Shown piece after piece: positions 1 to 8,322 of a stretch of DNA of 29,266 bases. How positions within the stretch are numbered: the first letter of the stretch is position 1; each line of letters begins with the position of its first letter. Location: IMG/VR virus record IMGVR_UViG_3300042518_001636, positions 1 through 29,266 of that record; one strand, given 5' to 3'. Below the pieces are notes generated by a model. The model saw nothing but the letters and a program-made list of their open reading frames with translations, was not told where the DNA came from and did no database searches. The stretch comes from a virus. Both the position numbers and the translations under genes were made by a program.

Positions 1-51
1 CTTTTTATGAGTATACTGCTAATAAAAAAATATTCAAATAAAAAAAAATTA

Positions 52-1098
52 TCACAGTTTCGAATTAACGTAATTATTAATCCAATTGTAATTGTAGTAT
101 TTGTGAATAATATATTCTTGCTGCTCTTTACATTGTTTATAAAGGTTTTCGTCGTTTTTTAATTTGTTAATTTTTTCGATATATTCTTGCGGATACGTAA
201 AAATACATTCTTCTGAAAAAAACTCATTTTTATCAAACGGAAATAAAACATCCATTTCTTCCATTATCATTAATGAATCTCTCGATAAACCTTCAAACAT
301 TCGTTTACAAATTTGTCCATGACCGTTTAAATGTAAAAAGTATTTGTACTTATTAAAGAGGTTTAAAAAGTTTTGATAATTGCTGTATTCGGAAACAAAA
401 TGTACCCCGGGAGCCATAGCATTTAACATAGTTTGTCGATTGCACCATGTATCTCTTTTCCCGGGTGGCATGTCGTTATATGCACTACCTGGCCATATAC
501 ATTCATTAATTCCTTCGTTACCTTTTATTTTATGTTCGAAAAGCAACTTACAAGAATTTATCGGGGCAGAGCCGAACATTAAAAAAGGGAACGAAAATAC
601 TTTATTGCTATAATCGTATAAATGTGTTCTACGATACTCTCTTTTAAAGATAGCTGAGTACGGTAAAAAGTTTTTTTGAAACCATTGTTCACCAACTGAA
701 CAAACAGCCCTATCATGATAATCTAAAAATATTATATGATTATATTTTATTTTTTCTAATTTCGCGGCAAGTTTTGTAAAATATCTTTGAAACGGTTCTC
801 TATCATCTGGTGTATCAAGCTCATTCCAATTATTTGTGCCTGGGTCGTTTATATGGTTAAGATTAAAAATAATAATTATTTTGTCATACTCTCTTTTAAA
901 ATTATTATACTCTGTAATTGAAATGTTATAACGATTCTCAAGTACTTCGTGCGAGACCTGCTCCATATGTTTTTTAATATGAAACTCGTCTCCTGTGTCT
1001 AAAAGTTTTGTTGCATCCTCACAAAAATAATCTGCCGGAGCAAACATATTGTAAGAAGTTATAAACGTTGCAAACGGGTCTATTATTAAATTACACAT
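52..1098 (-). CDS. Putative glycosyltransferase, CAP10/GT90-like C-terminus
   Basis: A soluble 348-residue protein at the distal end of the minus-strand sugar operon. I see no signal peptide or membrane segment. The C-terminal third holds a stretch like KYFLHLNGHGQICKRMFEGL followed by SLMIM. This resembles the sugar-nucleotide-binding half of CAP10/GT90 and GT-B enzymes, where a conserved Arg and an acidic residue contact the donor. The N-terminal half has alternating beta/alpha segments (IIIIFNLNHI, HIIFLDYHDR) that would fit a GT-B Rossmann domain. It starts 7 nt after the stop of the upstream gene, so it is probably co-transcribed. Donor and acceptor are unknown. The family call is by pattern only; 'glycosyltransferase' is moderately sure and the GT90 assignment is weak. 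Confidence 0.5.
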   Translation of the reverse strand: MCNLIIDPFATFITSYNMFAPADYFCEDATKLLDTGDEFHIKKHMEQVSHEVLENRYNISITEYNNFKREYDKIIIIFNLNHINDPGTNNWNELDTPDDREPFQRYFTKLAAKLEKIKYNHIIFLDYHDRAVCSVGEQWFQKNFLPYSAIFKREYRRTHLYDYSNKVFSFPFLMFGSAPINSCKLLFEHKIKGNEGINECIWPGSAYNDMPPGKRDTWCNRQTMLNAMAPGVHFVSEYSNYQNFLNLFNKYKYFLHLNGHGQICKRMFEGLSRDSLMIMEEMDVLFPFDKNEFFSEECIFTYPQEYIEKINKLKNDENLYKQCKEQQEYIIHKYYNYNWINNYVNSKL

Positions 1099-1105
1099 AT
1101 ATTAA

Positions 1106-1975
1106 TTACCAGTAACATCCACCTTCGATATTTTTATATCTCTCAGGTGTTTCGTCTAGAGATGGTCTTGTCCAATAATCATTATAAAACACTTTTCCTA
1201 TATCGCCACTATCCCATCTACCACCTTTAATACCGAAAAGTAACTGTAAAGGTCCTCCGAGATGAATACCTTTCTTACCACATTTACGGGCATGAGCAAT
1301 TAAAGGAAGAGATGAAGCTCCAGCACCGGTTAATACTACATCATAATCCAAACTATTCATTTGTTCTTTAATATCATTAACCATTTCAATCCAAGAACTA
1401 TATTTACTTGGTTTGTCTATACCCGGTGAATGCTGATGTTTAACAGTTAAAAGCTCAAAATCTGGTAACAAACGTGGATCTTTCCAGATTTTATCTTTTA
1501 TTTTATACTGTTGTTTTATTGTTTCGGTAAAAGGAGAAATAACTAACACTTTCTTGTCTTTTAAATGTTCAGTCCACGGAGCGCCAAAATAAAAAGGCTC
1601 TAAACTTTGCAAATCTATTAATTCGCATTTTGGAGAATTTTTTTTAATAAAACGAGCTTCAAAATCTAAATTAAACATTGACCACCAGGCCAGGCAATCA
1701 ATATTAGGTAAACTACTCACTATTTCTTCTATAAATTCGATACGGGCTCGTTCAGTTTGTGGAAATACCCCTGTGTTGTTATATATCTCTTCAACAACAT
1801 TTGGTGCCCATTGTATAGGTTGGTTTTTATGTTGGAAATAAAAATAATTGTAAATGCATATTAGTTCGCAATTGCCAATTTTACCTGCTGCAAACGGGGT
1901 TGACTCTTTAAAAGAATTGTATAAAAAAAATGATCCCTGTAAAGCTTCTTTTTTTGTAAACGTGTTTTGGTTCAT
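1106..1975 (-). CDS. Putative GT-D-fold (DUF1792-like) glycosyltransferase
   Basis: A 289-residue soluble protein. Near residue 30 the motif FAAGKIGNCEL resembles the R-x-G-x-G-E-L signature at the start of GT-D fold (DUF1792-type) glycosyltransferases. The second half carries KVLVISPFTETI, then VVLTGAGASSLPLIAHARK and GIHLGGPLQLLFGIKGGRW. This is the Rossmann-like block of that group, with glycine-rich donor-binding loops. In known GT-D enzymes the acidic residue of the first motif helps bind the UDP-sugar. It starts 3 nt after the stop of the upstream gene, and AGGG lies about 10 nt before the ATG. It is probably a transferase working on the same glycan as its neighbours. Fold call moderate, substrate unknown. 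Confidence 0.55.
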   Translation of the reverse strand: MNQNTFTKKEALQGSFFLYNSFKESTPFAAGKIGNCELICIYNYFYFQHKNQPIQWAPNVVEEIYNNTGVFPQTERARIEFIEEIVSSLPNIDCLAWWSMFNLDFEARFIKKNSPKCELIDLQSLEPFYFGAPWTEHLKDKKVLVISPFTETIKQQYKIKDKIWKDPRLLPDFELLTVKHQHSPGIDKPSKYSSWIEMVNDIKEQMNSLDYDVVLTGAGASSLPLIAHARKCGKKGIHLGGPLQLLFGIKGGRWDSGDIGKVFYNDYWTRPSLDETPERYKNIEGGCYW

Positions 1976-1978
1976 ATA

Positions 1979-2773
1979 CTACCCTATTACAAAAACGTTT
2001 TTAAGTTCCGGGTTCATTATTAATGCCCCGGTTGCAACATTCGATACCGGGTGTATAAAATAATCACATTTACTGAGGGCGTAACCTTCAAGATAATGGT
2101 ATGCAGCATCGATAAGCTTCATTTGACTGCTATGATGAGGTTCGGCATGGTGAGCTGTTTCAGAGCGTGTTGTATTAGAGTTGTGTATAGTTTTAAAGTG
2201 TGTTTTAAACCAGTTCAAATCGTGTTTATTATCTATTGCACAAACTACTACAAAATCTTTTAGACCTAATTTATTCAGAGCATTTAAATAAGTATCAATA
2301 GTTGGTGAAGTTTTTCTAGGTTGCTCAACCCCTAAATTGTTGTTCCTAATTAATACACCTACTTTTGGTAAATCTTTGTAAAATTCAAATTGTTTTGCAA
2401 AAACCCTAGTGAATATTTCATCAAGGTAGTTAGTATGTTTAATATATTTTTTATAGACTTTGTTAAATCGTAATCTCCATTCTTTATGATCTTTACTTAA
2501 ATACTTGTTAGCTACTAAATGAGCTGTATAGTTTTGATTAAAAAACATTTTTATGGTTGCTGTCTCGTTAGATAGAGTAGCTTTATCACTAACGTACTCT
2601 TCAAATAAGGGTTTATAAATATCACCGCTGTTGTATTGAAATGCAGGAGCATCATGCATATTCCAGGTAACCCGTGTAATTAGCTCGTCATATAATTCAA
2701 GACCTTGGATAACAAGATTAAATTGAGAAAAAAAACCACCACCGCATATATGTGGCTCAAAAACAATGTTCAT
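1979..2773 (-). CDS. Putative fucosyltransferase-like (GT-B) glycosyltransferase
   Basis: A 264-residue protein opening with a first strand and glycine-rich loop (IVFEPHICGGGFFSQFN), as in O-fucosyltransferase/GT23-type enzymes. The middle has VGVLIRNNNLG followed by PTIDTYLNAL and FVVVCAIDNKHDLNWF. These match the pattern 'VgvhiR ... y...i ... fv.tDd..... f' of fucosyltransferase-like C-terminal domains. CDYFIHPVSNVATGALIMN near the end resembles their nucleotide-binding loop. The gene sits 1 nt from the stop of the upstream dehydrogenase gene, so translation is probably coupled. No membrane anchor is visible. The fold is inferred and the donor need not be GDP-fucose. Confidence 0.5.
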   Translation of the reverse strand: MNIVFEPHICGGGFFSQFNLVIQGLELYDELITRVTWNMHDAPAFQYNSGDIYKPLFEEYVSDKATLSNETATIKMFFNQNYTAHLVANKYLSKDHKEWRLRFNKVYKKYIKHTNYLDEIFTRVFAKQFEFYKDLPKVGVLIRNNNLGVEQPRKTSPTIDTYLNALNKLGLKDFVVVCAIDNKHDLNWFKTHFKTIHNSNTTRSETAHHAEPHHSSQMKLIDAAYHYLEGYALSKCDYFIHPVSNVATGALIMNPELKNVFVIG

Positions 2774-2774
2774 T

Positions 2775-3512
2775 TTATTGAAGTTGTAAAATATAATCTA
2801 AACCTAAACTTTCAAAAAACAGCTTGCAGAGTCTAGCATTAGGTATCACACAGTGGCCACCGATTTTTTTATCTTTAGGTGGATACAATACCGGACGCAC
2901 AACGTTTTCCATACCTAACTTTTGATAACCTTCATTATATGAAGTATTCCATCTTGTTGCTACTTCTTCATAGTTAACATTATAATCTGTACAGAGTTTA
3001 AAAATATCATTATGAAAAGCAATACATACCCCGTAATAAGTTGTGCAAAGTATTTTTGCAAGCTCGGTTGTAACACTGTTTTCAAGTACTTCATACTTTA
3101 TTTCAAGTTCATCAAAATGTTTTTTAGTGATGCTTACTGCTTCGATTGTTTCTCCGCCGATAAACTTTATAAAAGTTTTTAAACCTTCGTACAACTTTGG
3201 ATGTACTCCTCTGACTGGTGAGTGCACTATATTAGTATTTTGTGTTTTATCTATAATTTGTCTTGTCGTTTCGGGTATTACAGTGCTATGAATAATAGTT
3301 AAATGTGGCGTATAAGTTGTAATATAGTTTGAAACTATTTCTACGAAGTTATTTGTATACGGAATGCAAATATTAAGTATATCAATATCTTTAGTTAAAC
3401 TATCAATACCTTTGCCGGTATCAAGAATCTGTATAGTAAACTTTTTCCCTAAATAACATTTCTCTAAGGACTCACCAATTTCTCCGTAACCTATTATACC
3501 TATTTTATTCAT
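2775..3512 (-). CDS. Short nucleotide-sugar 6-dehydrogenase (UDP-Glc/ManNAc DH family)
   Basis: Dehydrogenase of the UDP-glucose/GDP-mannose family, which oxidizes the C6 hydroxyl of a nucleotide sugar to an acid with two NAD+. Visible parts are the NAD Rossmann loop GYGEIG (residues 8-13), HSTVIPETT (75-83), HSPVRGVHP (97-105), the central helix ELAKILCTTYYG with the conserved Lys (about 153), and GGHCVIPN with the presumed catalytic Cys221. GGHC is closer to WecC/UDP-ManNAc dehydrogenases (GGHCIP) than to UDP-glucose dehydrogenases. At 245 residues it lacks the C-terminal substrate-binding domain of the usual proteins of about 430 residues, yet its stop abuts the next gene cleanly. It overlaps the upstream SDR gene by 8 nt. 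It may make a uronic acid donor, or act as a modified-substrate NAD enzyme. Confidence 0.75.
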   Translation of the reverse strand: MNKIGIIGYGEIGESLEKCYLGKKFTIQILDTGKGIDSLTKDIDILNICIPYTNNFVEIVSNYITTYTPHLTIIHSTVIPETTRQIIDKTQNTNIVHSPVRGVHPKLYEGLKTFIKFIGGETIEAVSITKKHFDELEIKYEVLENSVTTELAKILCTTYYGVCIAFHNDIFKLCTDYNVNYEEVATRWNTSYNEGYQKLGMENVVRPVLYPPKDKKIGGHCVIPNARLCKLFFESLGLDYILQLQ

Positions 3513-4476
3513 GTTTATAAAAATTTATAACTTCATCAATAACTTCATCGGTACTTTTAACAGGTTTCCAGTTTAAAAGTGTTTTTATTTTTTCGCTATT
3601 AGGTATTTTTTCTGGAGCCTCTGTGAATAAAGGTCCGTGTAACGTTTTTGGATCGACATGGGTTATGTTAGAATTACTGTTTGTAATATTTTTAACTCTC
3701 TCTGCTAAATACTTTATCGTATTTTCATTTTGCTCGTTACCAATATTCCATTCTTGATTCCAAAGCTCTGTTTTAGCTATACTTGCCAAGTATATACCAT
3801 CTACAATATCTTTCACCCACGTAAAGGCCCGAATTTGTAGACCGTCATAATAAACTGTTATATCTTGTTCTGTTAGAGCTTGGTTTACAAATCGTGGTAG
3901 AACAAAACCGCCGTCTGGCAATTGATATTCCCCGGTAACGTTAAACGGTCTTATAATTTGGTATTTAAAATTGGTATTTATTTTTGCATGATTTGTAAGA
4001 ACAATTTCTGATAAAAGCTTCGAAACAGCATATTCATTTCTTACAGAGTATTCACCATGTAAAACTTTATCATCCTCTTCTTTGAGATAGCTTTTCTCTA
4101 ACCGATACCCGTAAATTTCAGATGTCGAGACAAATACTACCGGGCAATTACTATGATTCGATCCTTCAATAACACTATAAATATCATCTAAAATAATTCG
4201 AGCCATTTTTCCTGAATGTTTTAGTACCCCTACCGGGCCCACCGGTGACGCTAAGTGTAAGATAAGATCGAATTTTGGGAGATCGTTCCAATCCGTATGT
4301 ATAATATCTTTAACTAAAACAGTGGCCAGTTTAGCTACAGGGTGATCTACATTAATTGCGTTTGTTGATAAATTATCTAAAACCCATACATCCCAATTTT
4401 CGTTATACCACTTTAAAATGCAGTGTGTACCTATAAAGCCTAGGCCGCCAGTTATTAAGATCTTTTTTTTGTTCAT
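3505..4476 (-). CDS. NAD-dependent nucleotide-sugar epimerase/dehydratase (extended SDR)
   Basis: Extended short-chain dehydrogenase acting on nucleotide sugars. The NAD-binding GGLGFIG is at residues 10-16, the catalytic Ser/Thr region is VSTSEIYG (116-123), and the catalytic Y149-x3-K153 is YAVSK. IIRPFNVTG follows, which is the conserved RxxNxxG substrate segment. Its 323 residues are full length for the family. The HLASPVGPVG stretch resembles the 'ASPASP' segment of UDP-glucuronate decarboxylases and related UDP-sugar enzymes. With the dehydrogenase immediately downstream this would fit a UDP-glucuronate to UDP-pentose route, but a 4-epimerase or 4,6-dehydratase is also possible. It overlaps the methyltransferase gene by 4 nt (ATGA). 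Confidence 0.85.
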   Translation of the reverse strand: MNKKKILITGGLGFIGTHCILKWYNENWDVWVLDNLSTNAINVDHPVAKLATVLVKDIIHTDWNDLPKFDLILHLASPVGPVGVLKHSGKMARIILDDIYSVIEGSNHSNCPVVFVSTSEIYGYRLEKSYLKEEDDKVLHGEYSVRNEYAVSKLLSEIVLTNHAKINTNFKYQIIRPFNVTGEYQLPDGGFVLPRFVNQALTEQDITVYYDGLQIRAFTWVKDIVDGIYLASIAKTELWNQEWNIGNEQNENTIKYLAERVKNITNSNSNITHVDPKTLHGPLFTEAPEKIPNSEKIKTLLNWKPVKSTDEVIDEVINFYKHE

Positions 4477-5057
4477 ATTAAATCAAGTATTTCAGTAAAA
4501 GTTTTTTTATTCAAGATTTCTGCTTTATTTTTGTTGTAAAAACAAAAGTCTATATCAGCAGGGACATCAACATTTAATTTATTGTTATTTTTTTTCTTTT
4601 TAACTATCCCTATGACATCTTTATCTTCTTCAAACTCGTAAGCGAAGGCAGTGTAGTTATCACTATTTCTAATTTTTATAAACGCTTTATATGCTGTACC
4701 ATGAGCGAATAGAGATGTGCTTTCTTCTGTTAAAGGGCCGACGTCGTGCATAAAAATAATACCGTCTTCATTCAGACATTGTATAGAGTTATTGAAATCT
4801 TTTATCACAGCATTCTCTTCATGGTCAGCATCTATATAAATAGCATCAAATTTTTTATTATTTTGCTCAAAAAAAGAATCAGTTGTACCAATAAAGGACG
4901 GAAAAACATCATTTACCTTAACAACATCAACACTACAAATAGATGGGCAGCGTATTTGACTGACAGTCCAAAGATGTTGACCGATACCTAGTTCGAGATA
5001 TGTTTTGTATTCTTTATGTTTAAGAATAGCATTGATTAATTCTGCTTTATCCTTCAT
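4473..5057 (-). CDS. Class I SAM-dependent methyltransferase (Methyltransf_24-like)
   Basis: A 194-residue methyltransferase. The SAM-binding motif I is TYLELGIGQH (about residues 18-27), followed by an acidic strand end (SICSVDVV) and motif FDAIYIDADHEENAV, as in Methyltransf_24 and cephalosporin-hydroxylase-like enzymes. GIIFMHDVGP supplies the later Asp/His loop. Proteins of this type often O-methylate sugars. The setting between a nucleotide-sugar SDR and glycosyltransferases suggests it caps or decorates the glycan made here. It is joined to both neighbours by 4-nt ATGA overlaps. Methylation of another target cannot be excluded. Confidence 0.75.
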   Translation of the reverse strand: MKDKAELINAILKHKEYKTYLELGIGQHLWTVSQIRCPSICSVDVVKVNDVFPSFIGTTDSFFEQNNKKFDAIYIDADHEENAVIKDFNNSIQCLNEDGIIFMHDVGPLTEESTSLFAHGTAYKAFIKIRNSDNYTAFAYEFEEDKDVIGIVKKKKNNNKLNVDVPADIDFCFYNKNKAEILNKKTFTEILDLI

Positions 5058-5980
5058 ACTATAAATTTATGTAATATTTTTAATATTTCAATAGCTCGAG
5101 CTTCACATGTACCAAACTGTAATAACCATTCTCTTTGCTGATTTAAAAGGTTAATATACTGTTTAGTGGGTTTATTATCAACAACAAGCGTAGTAATTAA
5201 TGAATTTAATTCTTGCTGATTGGAATATGATAATGTTGGAAAATCTTTAGGCTGACAGTTTATTGGCTTTGAGTTGTAATCACAGAATAGTAAAAGGGTG
5301 CCTGCTGCCATTATCTCGTAGTGCCTTAAACAGTCCCATCCACCTTTGCGACAAGTTAAACCGAACCATGACTCAGCAAGATCTTTATAATACTCATTTT
5401 CATTGTCAAATTTTTGTGTTGAGTTTTCACGGAAACATGCATTAGGTGGTGCTGTACTTTGAAATATTTTCTTTTTGATATCAAAATTTATAGGTTGAAT
5501 TTTATTTGCTGGTATACCGAAACCAGTCGGAAAAACAGTTGGAAATTCTTCTAATAATTCCCTTTTAAAGCATTTTTCTGTATACTTACTACCTATTACA
5601 ATATCACCGTTGTATTCGATCATTCTAGTACCTACACCGTATAAATCGTGACCATCGGTATACCAAATATTTGAATGTTCAGGTAGAGAATATGTTTCCC
5701 CGTAGCATGGCCCTGAGCCAACAATTATTACATCAAAATCCTTAACTTTAATATTATTTCGATCATATGAAACATCTTTTATTGTTGTTGTGCAGTATGT
5801 AAAACCTTTACCATGTAAAGTGTTTTTTGGTGTATCAGAAAAATCTCCATATAGGATTTTTTTCTTTGGATATTCAACAAAGTTATCCCCTAAAACACTT
5901 CGAAAGCCGTGGATTAATGAAAGCTCAAGATAATCTCCTTGCTGTCTGGGATCGGTAGTAGCTATGAATAATACTCTCAT
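5054..5980 (-). CDS. Putative glycosyltransferase, GT-B/exostosin-like
   Basis: A 308-residue soluble protein. The N-terminal MRVLFIATTDPRQQGDYLE looks like the first strand and loop of a GT-B transferase, and DFDVIIVGSG and IWYTDGHDLYG are further Rossmann strands. The C-terminal block WFGLTCRKGGWDCLRHYEI followed by MAAGTLLLFCDY matches the donor-binding segment of GT-B/exostosin-like proteins, where an Arg and a Glu flank a conserved 'R.YE.ma.G...l' pattern. ATGA overlaps on both sides (5054-5057 and 5977-5980) tie it to the operon. Exact GT family and sugar are unknown. Confidence 0.55.
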   Translation of the reverse strand: MRVLFIATTDPRQQGDYLELSLIHGFRSVLGDNFVEYPKKKILYGDFSDTPKNTLHGKGFTYCTTTIKDVSYDRNNIKVKDFDVIIVGSGPCYGETYSLPEHSNIWYTDGHDLYGVGTRMIEYNGDIVIGSKYTEKCFKRELLEEFPTVFPTGFGIPANKIQPINFDIKKKIFQSTAPPNACFRENSTQKFDNENEYYKDLAESWFGLTCRKGGWDCLRHYEIMAAGTLLLFCDYNSKPINCQPKDFPTLSYSNQQELNSLITTLVVDNKPTKQYINLLNQQREWLLQFGTCEARAIEILKILHKFIV

Positions 5981-6708
5981 TGATACGTGTTAATAATTTG
6001 TCGATTTGCAATAAGGGCTGAACCTGATGGCCCTGGCATATCCCCGCCGTATTTTATGTTTAAAAGGGAGTCTTTCCATTTTAGCCACGTATTGCTAATA
6101 TCGGGTCTGTCTTCCCCTATAAAAAGATCCCAATGTTGGTATGTCTCTTCAGGTAGTTTCTTGTATATTGTACTGTGACTATCACCGTTATATTTTTGTA
6201 ACCAATAAGGTGTAGACAGATGGCACCCAGGTATATTGAGTGGGGACTTCCACGAATAGTCGTATGTACTTTCTTGACTTTCATATAAGGCTAGATCAGC
6301 CTGATATATTCTCCATACCCAATCTCTGTCTTCCCAACCACCGTTTAAAAATCTTTCATCCCACCAACCAATTTTTCTTATTAGTTCTTTAGCAAACCCC
6401 ATAAAACCAACATTATATAATAACACACAACTCATTCCGTTTTCTAGCTGAAAAAGCATATTTTTGACTTGTTCGACTGTTGGAAAAGTTCTATCATTTA
6501 TTAAAATGACAAACTCGGTAGGAGATGTTACAATAGAGTGATTTATAAGTTGAGAATAAGAAGGATATATTTTTGGGTATCTGTCAATTCTGTTATTCCA
6601 ATGTACAGTAAATTCTTCTTCAAGGGGTTTTAATGCTTCAATTTGGCTGTTAACAATATCTCTGTTACAGCCGCAGTGTAAACATACTGTGAATTCTTTT
6701 ATTTTCAT
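5977..6708 (-). CDS. GT2-like (GT-A) glycosyltransferase
   Basis: A 243-residue GT-A-type protein. FTVCLHCGCNRDIVNSQIEAL is the first strand and helix. FVILINDRTFP takes the position of the DxD metal-binding motif (here N-D-R-T). GWWDERFLNGGWEDRDWVWRI is the acceptor-side motif (W-D-E-x-F ... E-D-x-D-x-x-x-R) found in many GT2 enzymes, where the ED pair supplies the catalytic base. Six nt separate it from the stop of the upstream gene. It has no transmembrane segment, unlike processive GT2 synthases, so it probably adds single sugars. Confidence 0.65.
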   Translation of the reverse strand: MKIKEFTVCLHCGCNRDIVNSQIEALKPLEEEFTVHWNNRIDRYPKIYPSYSQLINHSIVTSPTEFVILINDRTFPTVEQVKNMLFQLENGMSCVLLYNVGFMGFAKELIRKIGWWDERFLNGGWEDRDWVWRIYQADLALYESQESTYDYSWKSPLNIPGCHLSTPYWLQKYNGDSHSTIYKKLPEETYQHWDLFIGEDRPDISNTWLKWKDSLLNIKYGGDMPGPSGSALIANRQIINTYQ

Positions 6709-6714
6709 TTGAAA

Positions 6715-7533
6715 TTAGTCCTTAACATATTCTAACCACTCTTGAAACCTCCACCCAGTGCCTTTGGAGGTATCACCTCCAACAAAATGTCTTGCTATAA
6801 CCTTATCTTTTGTTGTTCGAAGAATATCGTATGTATCTGGTACACCGTTATTACCTGTTTCTTCTACAAGATGGGTTACATTCCATTCTACTGGAAGTAT
6901 TTCTGTATTATCTAAAATTTCTTCAAGTTCGAAAATTGTATTTTCTTTTCTTGTATGAAATCCGTAATTTGGTAAATCAAAATATGATTTCCAGCTATGT
7001 GCCGGGAGACCTACAAGATGATAGTAGGCATCTTGATCATGATCATATAGTGGGTGATACCCGTTAAAGTTTTCTTTCCACACAGGGAAGTTTTTAAGCT
7101 GTTCGTATCTTTCACGCGAGAGAATACCATTTATAAGTTTTTTTGTATAGTCATTAATTTTTAATGAAAAAAGACCCGTGTTATGGGAGTTACCTGAATC
7201 GATTGCATAGGTAAAACTCTTATTTGTTATAAGTGGTTGATCAAGTTTAGCGATAAAAACATCACAGTCAGTATATGTAATAATATCACCGTCTTTTAAC
7301 TTACCGGCTTTTATTCCTTCATTAATAAACCACCATCTTGCAAATCTTTTATCGTTACTAGAGTCATGAGGTACAACTATAGGAGAAGGTAGATTTGCTG
7401 TTTTGGGTGTTAATTGAATGTATTTAAAGCCGTGTATTTCACAATATTTACGAATACGCGGAACATTATAATTTTCAAATATTTGTTGACGTTGATCCGG
7501 ATACTCAGCTATAGTAATAAAGTATTTGTTCAT
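6715..7533 (-). CDS. GT34-like (GT-A) glycosyltransferase
   Basis: A 272-residue protein with a clear GT-A DxD motif, DGDIITYTDCDVFI (Asp-Cys-Asp). It is preceded by KRFARWWFINEGI, a helix pattern seen in galactosyl/mannosyltransferases of the GMA12/MNN10 (GT34) type. A late YDHDQDAYYHLVG segment matches the 'E/DQxAf..l' helix, and the terminal VIARHFVGG resembles the His-containing motif that coordinates the metal and UDP. It overlaps the next upstream gene by 4 nt (7530-7533). GT-A fold fairly sure; family number and sugar inferred. Confidence 0.65.
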   Translation of the reverse strand: MNKYFITIAEYPDQRQQIFENYNVPRIRKYCEIHGFKYIQLTPKTANLPSPIVVPHDSSNDKRFARWWFINEGIKAGKLKDGDIITYTDCDVFIAKLDQPLITNKSFTYAIDSGNSHNTGLFSLKINDYTKKLINGILSRERYEQLKNFPVWKENFNGYHPLYDHDQDAYYHLVGLPAHSWKSYFDLPNYGFHTRKENTIFELEEILDNTEILPVEWNVTHLVEETGNNGVPDTYDILRTTKDKVIARHFVGGDTSKGTGWRFQEWLEYVKD

Positions 7534-8321
7534 AAAGTCGATGTAATTAAATTTCTATAAAAATTAAAATAAGCTTTTTCTTTAGATTTACCAATAATTG
7601 TATTATATTTTTCTTCTAAATCTACTTCAAAAAGATCTTTCCAGTCATTAATAAAAAGTATCGGGCAATCTTTAAAGTAAACCATGGGCACACTTTTGAG
7701 AACAATAGGTATAGTACCTATATAAATTGACTCCCAAATGCGATGACAATCAACACTATTACCGGGAGGGGAAATTATAAATCTATATTGTTTTGCAGTA
7801 TATAAATATTCTCTGTAGGATTTTTTATTTGTTTCTATATACAGCCCTTTAATATCTTTTAATAAATTATTAACATCTTGTCTTTGATTTAAATTAGTTC
7901 CTTTATCAAAATTAGAGTATATTAAACCGGTTTTAGATATATCTACATTATTAGCAACGTCGAGTAAAGATTGTTTATCGCCATGAGGCCAGCATTCATT
8001 TGCAATACCTATAGGTATAGGTTGAAGTTTGTCATGTATAATATGGCAGTTCATGCCGAACCATTTAATCAAACGAGGGTGATTTAAAATTGGTAAATAT
8101 ATTTCAGTGATTGGATTATCTGAATCATGTGTTAATAATACAAAATCATAATTAATATGAGGTAAATAGCGATTGTAAAAATCGTTAATATAATCAGTTT
8201 TAACAAAAAAGATATTTCGAGAAGGGTCTAAATGTACACCGCAGTTACGTCTTTCGCTTAAACAATTTTGTGCGAGAGATATAACTTTTTCAGGTGTGAT
8301 TATATTATCAACAATTAACAT
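7530..8321 (-). CDS. Exostosin-like (GT47) glycosyltransferase
   Basis: A 263-residue protein whose C-terminal half contains YRFIISPPGNSVDCHRIWE followed by SIYIGTIPIVLKS. This is the classic exostosin signature (F-x-x-x-P-x-G-x-x-x-x-x-R-x-x-E-x-x-x-x-G-x-I-P). The Arg and Glu there bind the nucleotide-sugar donor in GT47 GT-B enzymes. The N-terminal part (FVLLTHDSDNPI, then IPIGIANECWPHG) resembles phage and bacterial members that lack the membrane anchor of the eukaryotic enzymes. It is separated by a single base from the upstream gene's stop. This is one of the more secure family calls in the island. Confidence 0.7.
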   Translation of the reverse strand: MLIVDNIITPEKVISLAQNCLSERRNCGVHLDPSRNIFFVKTDYINDFYNRYLPHINYDFVLLTHDSDNPITEIYLPILNHPRLIKWFGMNCHIIHDKLQPIPIGIANECWPHGDKQSLLDVANNVDISKTGLIYSNFDKGTNLNQRQDVNNLLKDIKGLYIETNKKSYREYLYTAKQYRFIISPPGNSVDCHRIWESIYIGTIPIVLKSVPMVYFKDCPILFINDWKDLFEVDLEEKYNTIIGKSKEKAYFNFYRNLITSTL

Positions 8322-8322
8322 A

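Noticed and set aside
1-51. Gene or terminator at the left edge
   Set aside because: A+T-rich run with no stem followed by T-run and no start codon in frame with an open stretch; too short to interpret.
380-613. Plus-strand open frame of 77 residues
   Set aside because: Antisense to the glycosyltransferase gene at 52-1098; no promoter or ribosome site and no plausible product.
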